A stretch of DNA of 64,000 nucleotides from Phycisphaerae bacterium. GTDB taxonomy: Bacteria > Planctomycetota > Phycisphaerae > Phycisphaerales > SM1A02. Numbering within the stretch: position 1 is the first letter of the stretch; every line of letters begins with the position of its first letter. Position numbers and translations under genes: made by a program. A model generated the notes under the pieces. It did no database searches. It saw only the letters and a list, made by a program, of their open reading frames with translations, and was not told the origin of the DNA. The DNA is taken from positions 1 to 64,000 of the forward strand of contig PBAX01000018.1 of the NCBI GenBank assembly GCA_002716385.1. Reading direction: 5' to 3'. Positions 60,367-64,000 of this stretch are shown here, piece by piece.

Positions 60367-61073
60367 CCGAAATGATCCAGCTCCCAACTGAACATGCTTC
60401 GAACCAGAGCCTCCGTCTCCGAATCGTAGTACTCCCGGATCGACCGGGCATCCTTGCGAACACCGGTCTTGAATCTGGGCAGGTCCTCCGGATCGAAATC
60501 GATCGAAAGATGACGGCAGACCTCCTGTATTCCCCCATTGAGATCCTCGAACCTGATGTAGTAATCGAGACATTCCTTCTGGTCGATGAGATATGTCCCC
60601 TGATCATTGACCCTTCCGCCGAAACGAATCCATGACCTGAACTTCTCGATGTCGTCGCTGCCGGATACGCGATCGAATGGATTGCCGATTCCAGTCAGCC
60701 TCGTGATCAACCAGCGGCCTCTTCGGGAAAGCGAATAGCCATTCTGCTTCTTCTTCTCCAACCAGTAGAAGAGCGAGACCATCTTGTCGAAAGGATTTCG
60801 AATGACCGTGAACTTGTAGTAGTCGTCCCAGATTTCCCGGCCGATCTGATCCCTGATCTCCTTGGCTGACATGTGATTCCGCCAGGTGGACGATTTCGCA
60901 TTGAGACCTCGATAGCCGATGATGCCACTGTCAGAAACATGCTGCTCCCGATAGTGCTTCTCTTCCCAAGTGCCCTCGGGCACGCAGTACCTCTCGAAGA
61001 ACGATTCCACGGAAGTACCCGCCGTCTTCTTGCCCTTCGTGACAATGAACTTCTTGCGATGGCTAACGAGCAT
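60348..61073 (-). CDS. Sulfotransferase family 2-like protein
   Basis: 241 residues. FIVTKGKKTAGTSVESFFERYC near the N-terminus is the PAPS 5'-phosphosulfate loop (TxxKxAGTS form of the Sulfotransfer_2 group), and FTVIRNPFDKMVSLFYWL is the 3'-phosphate motif. These enzymes typically sulfate carbohydrate hydroxyls. Start ATG 61073 with GGGGAAG upstream. Confidence 0.82.
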   Translation of the reverse strand: MLVSHRKKFIVTKGKKTAGTSVESFFERYCVPEGTWEEKHYREQHVSDSGIIGYRGLNAKSSTWRNHMSAKEIRDQIGREIWDDYYKFTVIRNPFDKMVSLFYWLEKKKQNGYSLSRRGRWLITRLTGIGNPFDRVSGSDDIEKFRSWIRFGGRVNDQGTYLIDQKECLDYYIRFEDLNGGIQEVCRHLSIDFDPEDLPRFKTGVRKDARSIREYYDSETEALVRSMFSWELDHFGYEMPD

Positions 61074-61126
61074 GGTCTTCCCCGATGCTTTGCTTGGCTA
61101 CGATCCGCAGGATGCCATGATCCCTT

Positions 61127-61165
61127 GAAAAGGCAAAGGGCCAGAGGAGATCCTCTCGCCCTTTG
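61127..61165 (-). terminator. Intrinsic terminator after tRNA-Asn
   Basis: Arms CAAAGGGC-C-AGAGGA (61134-61148) and TCCTCT-C-GCCCTTTG (61151-61165) pair over 14 positions with one C-C mismatch, followed on the minus strand by CCTTTTC. Starts 11 bases after the tRNA 3' end. Confidence 0.8.
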
Positions 61166-61175
61166 TCATTGAAAA

Positions 61176-61248
61176 CTCCCCCGGCTGGACTCGAACCAGC
61201 GACCTAGCGGTTAACAGCCGCTCGCTCTACCAATTGAGCTACAGGGGA
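61176..61248 (-). tRNA. tRNA-Asn (anticodon GTT)
   Basis: 73-base cloverleaf on the minus strand: acceptor TCCCCTG/CGGGGGA with one wobble, discriminator G, anticodon stem AGCGG/CCGCT with loop CTGTTAA (anticodon GTT), T arm GCTGG-TTCGAGT-CCAGC. CCA not encoded. Confidence 0.97.
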
Positions 61249-61402
61249 TCGGAGGGTCTTTTTCGGACCCGGAAGCTCTAGGATACCCATCCTGAGCGGG
61301 TGCGGCAATGTCTGGGATCCGTGGACTTGATTTCCAGCCAGATGAGCCTACTCTATGGGGCTTCGGCAACCCTCAGGCTGCCGGCAATCAGGAGCTACGG
61401 AC

Positions 61403-61633
61403 ATGCAGAAAGAAATCCACCCCGAATTCTATCCCGAGTGCCAGGTCAAGTACCGAGGCGAGGTCGTCATGACTGTGGGCGCAACCGTTCCTGAACTCAA
61501 TGTCGAGATCTGGTCGGGATCCCATCCCTTCTACACCGGAAAATCATCCTTCGTGGATACGGCTGGCCGAGTTGAGAAGTTCCAGAAGAAGTTCCAGGGC
61601 GACTACTTCAGCAAGAAGAAGAAGTCCAAGTAG
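61403..61633 (+). CDS. rpmE: 50S ribosomal protein L31 (zinc-free type)
   Basis: 76-residue large-subunit protein bridging the central protuberance. It begins MQKEIHPEFYPECQVKYRG and contains the conserved SHPFYTGKSSFVDTAGRVEKF. The CxxC pair that holds zinc in C+ L31 is replaced (IWSGSHPF, only one Cys left), so this is the C- form, usually used under zinc limitation or as the sole copy. The start is ATG 61403 with AGGAG eight bases upstream. A terminator follows, then prfA. Confidence 0.94.
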   Translation: MQKEIHPEFYPECQVKYRGEVVMTVGATVPELNVEIWSGSHPFYTGKSSFVDTAGRVEKFQKKFQGDYFSKKKKSK

Positions 61634-61654
61634 TTCTTTTCGAGTACGTTCAAG

Positions 61655-61685
61655 GCCGTGTCTTTCTGATGAGACACGGCTTTTT
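61655..61685 (+). terminator. Intrinsic terminator after rpmE
   Basis: Perfect 9-bp stem GCCGTGTCT / AGACACGGC with an 8-base loop, followed by TTTTT. Confidence 0.93.
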
Positions 61686-61717
61686 CACGCGCAACCCGAT
61701 TGATCACAGGCGTAATG

Positions 61718-62800
61718 ATGGCAGAACCAAACGAAAACCTGCTTCGAAAACTCGAGGAGATCGACGAGCAGTACTCCGAGGTTCAACGCGAACTGCTTGA
61801 TCCTGACGTGCTCTCCGACCACAGGAAGGTCCGTTCTCTGTCCGTGCGACGTGCAGCCATGGCCCCGATTGTCGAGGGATTCAGAGCCTGGCGCCAGGCT
61901 ATCAAGGAGATCGAGGATCTTCGTTCAATGGTCGAGGACGAGCAGGACAAGGATCTTCTCGCCATGGCCAGAGAGGAGATCCCGGCACTGGAAACCACAA
62001 CGGAAAAACTCCTTGAGCAACTTCAACAGAAACTTGTCATGGCAGATGATGAGACCATCGGCAGTGTGATTCTGGAGATTCGAAGTGGTGTCGGTGGCGA
62101 CGAAGCCGCCCTTTTCGCTGGTGATCTGCTTGAGATGTACCGACGATTCGCGACTCGAAAGAACTGGTCCGTGGAGGACCTTGAATTCCATGGTGGCGAA
62201 CAGGGTGGTTGTCGAAGTGCGACCATTTCCATTTCAGGCGAGGCCGCATGGGCCAGCCTTGGCTACGAGGGCGGAACGCATCAGGTCAAACGTGTGCCTG
62301 CCACCGAAACTCAGGGCCGCGTGCATACCTCCACCGCCACTGTGGCCGTATTGGCTGAACCCGAAGATGTGGAACTCGATCTCGATCCGAATGATGTGAA
62401 GGAAATGATCACCACGGCAACCGGTCCAGGAGGCCAGAACGTCAACAAGGTCTCGACCGCTGTGCACCTCATTCATCAGCCGACCGGTGTCGAGGTCAGA
62501 ATGCAGGACACAAAGAGTCAATCTCAGAATCGCCAGAAGGCATGGCAACTGCTCAAGGCCAGACTCTGGGAGAAACAGAGGGCTGAAGCCGAGGCCGAAA
62601 GAGCACAGGAAAGAAACAAGATGATCGGCAGCGGCAATCGCGCCGAGAAGATCAGGACCTACAGATACAAGGACAATCAGGTCGTCGACCATCGAGTGGG
62701 CTCATCCTTCAATCTGGCCGATTTGACCGGTGGAAACATGCAGCCGCTGGTGGATGAACTCATCGAGCTTGATACCGCCAATCGACTAGCAGCTCTGTAG
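61718..62800 (+). CDS. prfA: Peptide chain release factor 1
   Basis: 360-residue factor releasing nascent peptides at UAA and UAG. The stop-codon reading tripeptide PAT is in RVPATETQGRVHTS, and the GGQ motif that enters the peptidyl-transferase centre is in TGPGGQNVNKVSTAV. Gln of GGQ is the substrate of PrmC, encoded at 9.8 kb. The start is ATG 61718 (AGG seven bases upstream) or ATG 61715. The classic rpmE-prfA order is kept, although prmC is not in its frequent place after prfA. Confidence 0.96.
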   Translation: MAEPNENLLRKLEEIDEQYSEVQRELLDPDVLSDHRKVRSLSVRRAAMAPIVEGFRAWRQAIKEIEDLRSMVEDEQDKDLLAMAREEIPALETTTEKLLEQLQQKLVMADDETIGSVILEIRSGVGGDEAALFAGDLLEMYRRFATRKNWSVEDLEFHGGEQGGCRSATISISGEAAWASLGYEGGTHQVKRVPATETQGRVHTSTATVAVLAEPEDVELDLDPNDVKEMITTATGPGGQNVNKVSTAVHLIHQPTGVEVRMQDTKSQSQNRQKAWQLLKARLWEKQRAEAEAERAQERNKMIGSGNRAEKIRTYRYKDNQVVDHRVGSSFNLADLTGGNMQPLVDELIELDTANRLAAL

Positions 62801-63010
62801 GGCCCCGGACACGCATCCAGCCTCTTTTTCACGGGCCATTCGGCAACACAGACTGCAACTCCTTGAATTTGACGGGTATGCTGTGTGTGGCAGCGACGAT
62901 GTGCGACGGAACGTTGATGAAGATGACTGGATGCCCTTGAAGGGCAGACTTCTTATTGTGGCTGAACTCCCATGGGGGTTCAGTGAGATTCAGACAGGAC
63001 GACACTCCGC

Positions 63011-64000
63011 ATGCCTTTCCCGAAAGAACATATGCAGACAAATCGAACACGAATCCACGGCTTCACACTCATCGAAGTCATGGTGGTCATGAGCATCATC
63101 GTGGTACTGGCGGGCATCCTCTTGGTGGCCCTCGGCACCGCTACCGATTCGGCACGACGAGCAAAGACCACGGCAACGCTCAACTCGTTCAGGGCTGCCT
63201 GCGATGCCTTTGCACTGGACCACAACATCTACCCGGGTGTGGTTCCTGAAACCGCCCTCGGAGACGGTCTGCGGCTCTCAAGCACACAGAATGCCCTTCT
63301 TCATCTGATGGGTGGCTATCGTGTCTACAACGACAACTCTCCGGAGAGCGACATTGCCGCCGCAGAGAAGTACCGTACAGACGCGGAGAATGAAGGCCGA
63401 TATGTACTGGGCAACATGACACTGACGGATGCCGCCACCGGTCTGGGCTGGACACTTGTGATCGTCCCATCACGGATGGGCGAAGGCCCCCTGATCAACG
63501 GCAAGCCGTACAGCCCCTACTTCGCCCCAAAGGACTCCGAATTCGCCTACAACGAAGGGCAGACCACCGACTACCCCAGCGGGTTGAACCTGCTTCCACA
63601 ACTGGTTGACAGTTGGAAGACACCGATTCTGTACTTCCGGCAAGGACGCACTGTTGGGCCGGTCGTGAGTACTGCGGACACCCCCGGGCTCTTCAGCGCC
63701 AATGGCCAGCAGCTCTATCTCCAGGCGGATCGCTTGGGTGAACTCGGTTTCGCCCAGAACCAGACACCAGGCCCAGGCAGCCGTATCGCCTTTGATGGAA
63801 ATGCAGGTGGCGGGATCGGAAATGATCCCTCCGGCAGTGGCGACCCAACCGATGAGCAGATCCGATGGCTCACCCTCATGCTGACCCATCCTGCGTTCTA
63901 TGATCCCGATCAACCGGAATACGGACAACCAAAGTCCGCATACATGCTGGTTTCAGCGGGCGCAGACGGCGTGTTCATGGCTCGTAACGATGGCCCGATC
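63011..64000 (+). CDS. Prepilin-like (type II secretion/pilin) protein, 3' truncated
   Basis: The frame is open from ATG 63011 to the window end (330 codons). A short basic leader (MPFPKEHMQTNRTRIHG) precedes the prepilin peptidase site G/FTLIEVMVVMSIIVVLAGIL, giving a class III signal and an N-terminal hydrophobic helix. ATG 63032 is an alternative start giving a ten-residue leader. The mature part is large, with Gly/Asn-rich loops (AGGGIGNDPSGSGDP) typical of the many prepilin-like exported proteins of planctomycetes. No binding or enzymatic motif seen. The 3' end lies outside. Confidence 0.85.
   Translation, partial: MPFPKEHMQTNRTRIHGFTLIEVMVVMSIIVVLAGILLVALGTATDSARRAKTTATLNSFRAACDAFALDHNIYPGVVPETALGDGLRLSSTQNALLHLMGGYRVYNDNSPESDIAAAEKYRTDAENEGRYVLGNMTLTDAATGLGWTLVIVPSRMGEGPLINGKPYSPYFAPKDSEFAYNEGQTTDYPSGLNLLPQLVDSWKTPILYFRQGRTVGPVVSTADTPGLFSANGQQLYLQADRLGELGFAQNQTPGPGSRIAFDGNAGGGIGNDPSGSGDPTDEQIRWLTLMLTHPAFYDPDQPEYGQPKSAYMLVSAGADGVFMARNDGPI

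Overview
The window looks like a chromosomal segment of a planctomycete, most likely a marine Phycisphaerae-type lineage. This is inferred from gene content, not from a 16S gene. The pointers are an ECF sigma factor translationally coupled to a Ser/Thr kinase with a TPR tail, secreted proteins ending in dockerin-like Ca-binding repeats, a protein built of Cys-Cys 'GACC' repeats, a protein ending in a PEP-CTERM-like 'VPAPGALGLL' plus Arg tail, and a prepilin-like protein. Genes are tightly packed and many neighbours overlap by 1-4 bases (ATGA, TGATG). Three tRNA genes are present, all without an encoded CCA. No CRISPR array, transposase or prophage was seen.

Layout. 1-3 kb: 3' part of fusA, a strong terminator, then ribD. 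3-8 kb (minus): a four-gene Gld-like ABC operon (ATPase, permease, GldG-like, DUF4340). 8-15.4 kb: a GAF-receiver protein, prmC, a glycogen-synthase-like glycosyltransferase and a bifunctional PutA. 15.4-20.9 kb (minus): a five-gene operon of a sugar isomerase-like protein, cmk, plsC, a Kef-type antiporter and comM. 21-25 kb: gcvH, uvrB, purD. 25-29.7 kb: a 1425-residue secreted protein whose metalloprotease zinc motif is destroyed. 29.8-33.2 kb: a class II amidotransferase, a long leader with inverted repeats and two tiny ORFs, an HTH-TPR regulator and a PEP-CTERM-like secreted protein. This is the most accessory-looking stretch. 33.2-37.7 kb (minus): a cold-shock-like protein, ECF sigma, Ser/Thr kinase and RNA m5C methyltransferase. 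37.8-39 kb: tRNA-Lys, two tiny membrane proteins and a stretch rich in predicted RNA structure including a pseudoknot. 39-43 kb: cysteine desulfurase, tRNA-Leu, recA with a LexA-type operator, UDP-glucuronate decarboxylase. 43-52.5 kb: anmK, a CaiB CoA-transferase / methylmalonyl-CoA decarboxylase / M32 carboxypeptidase operon, a DUF1573-ankyrin protein, a MEMO-like protein lacking its metal ligands, dtd, and a family 4-like uracil-DNA glycosylase without its Fe-S ligands. 52.7-61 kb: a DUF2617-like protein, a membrane protein, and a surface-polysaccharide-like neighbourhood (three sulfotransferases, an SGNH/sialate esterase-like hydrolase, a Wzx-like flippase, a TauE-like exporter). 61-64 kb: tRNA-Asn, rpmE, prfA and the 5' part of a prepilin-like gene.

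Most genes are housekeeping: translation, DNA repair, nucleotide, riboflavin and lipid synthesis. The points most worth following are the HTH-TPR / small ORF / PEP-CTERM locus with its shared inverted repeats, the structured RNA candidate near 38.4 kb, three families whose catalytic or cluster ligands have been lost, and the sulfotransferase-flippase neighbourhood. All functions are read from motifs by eye; no database search was run.
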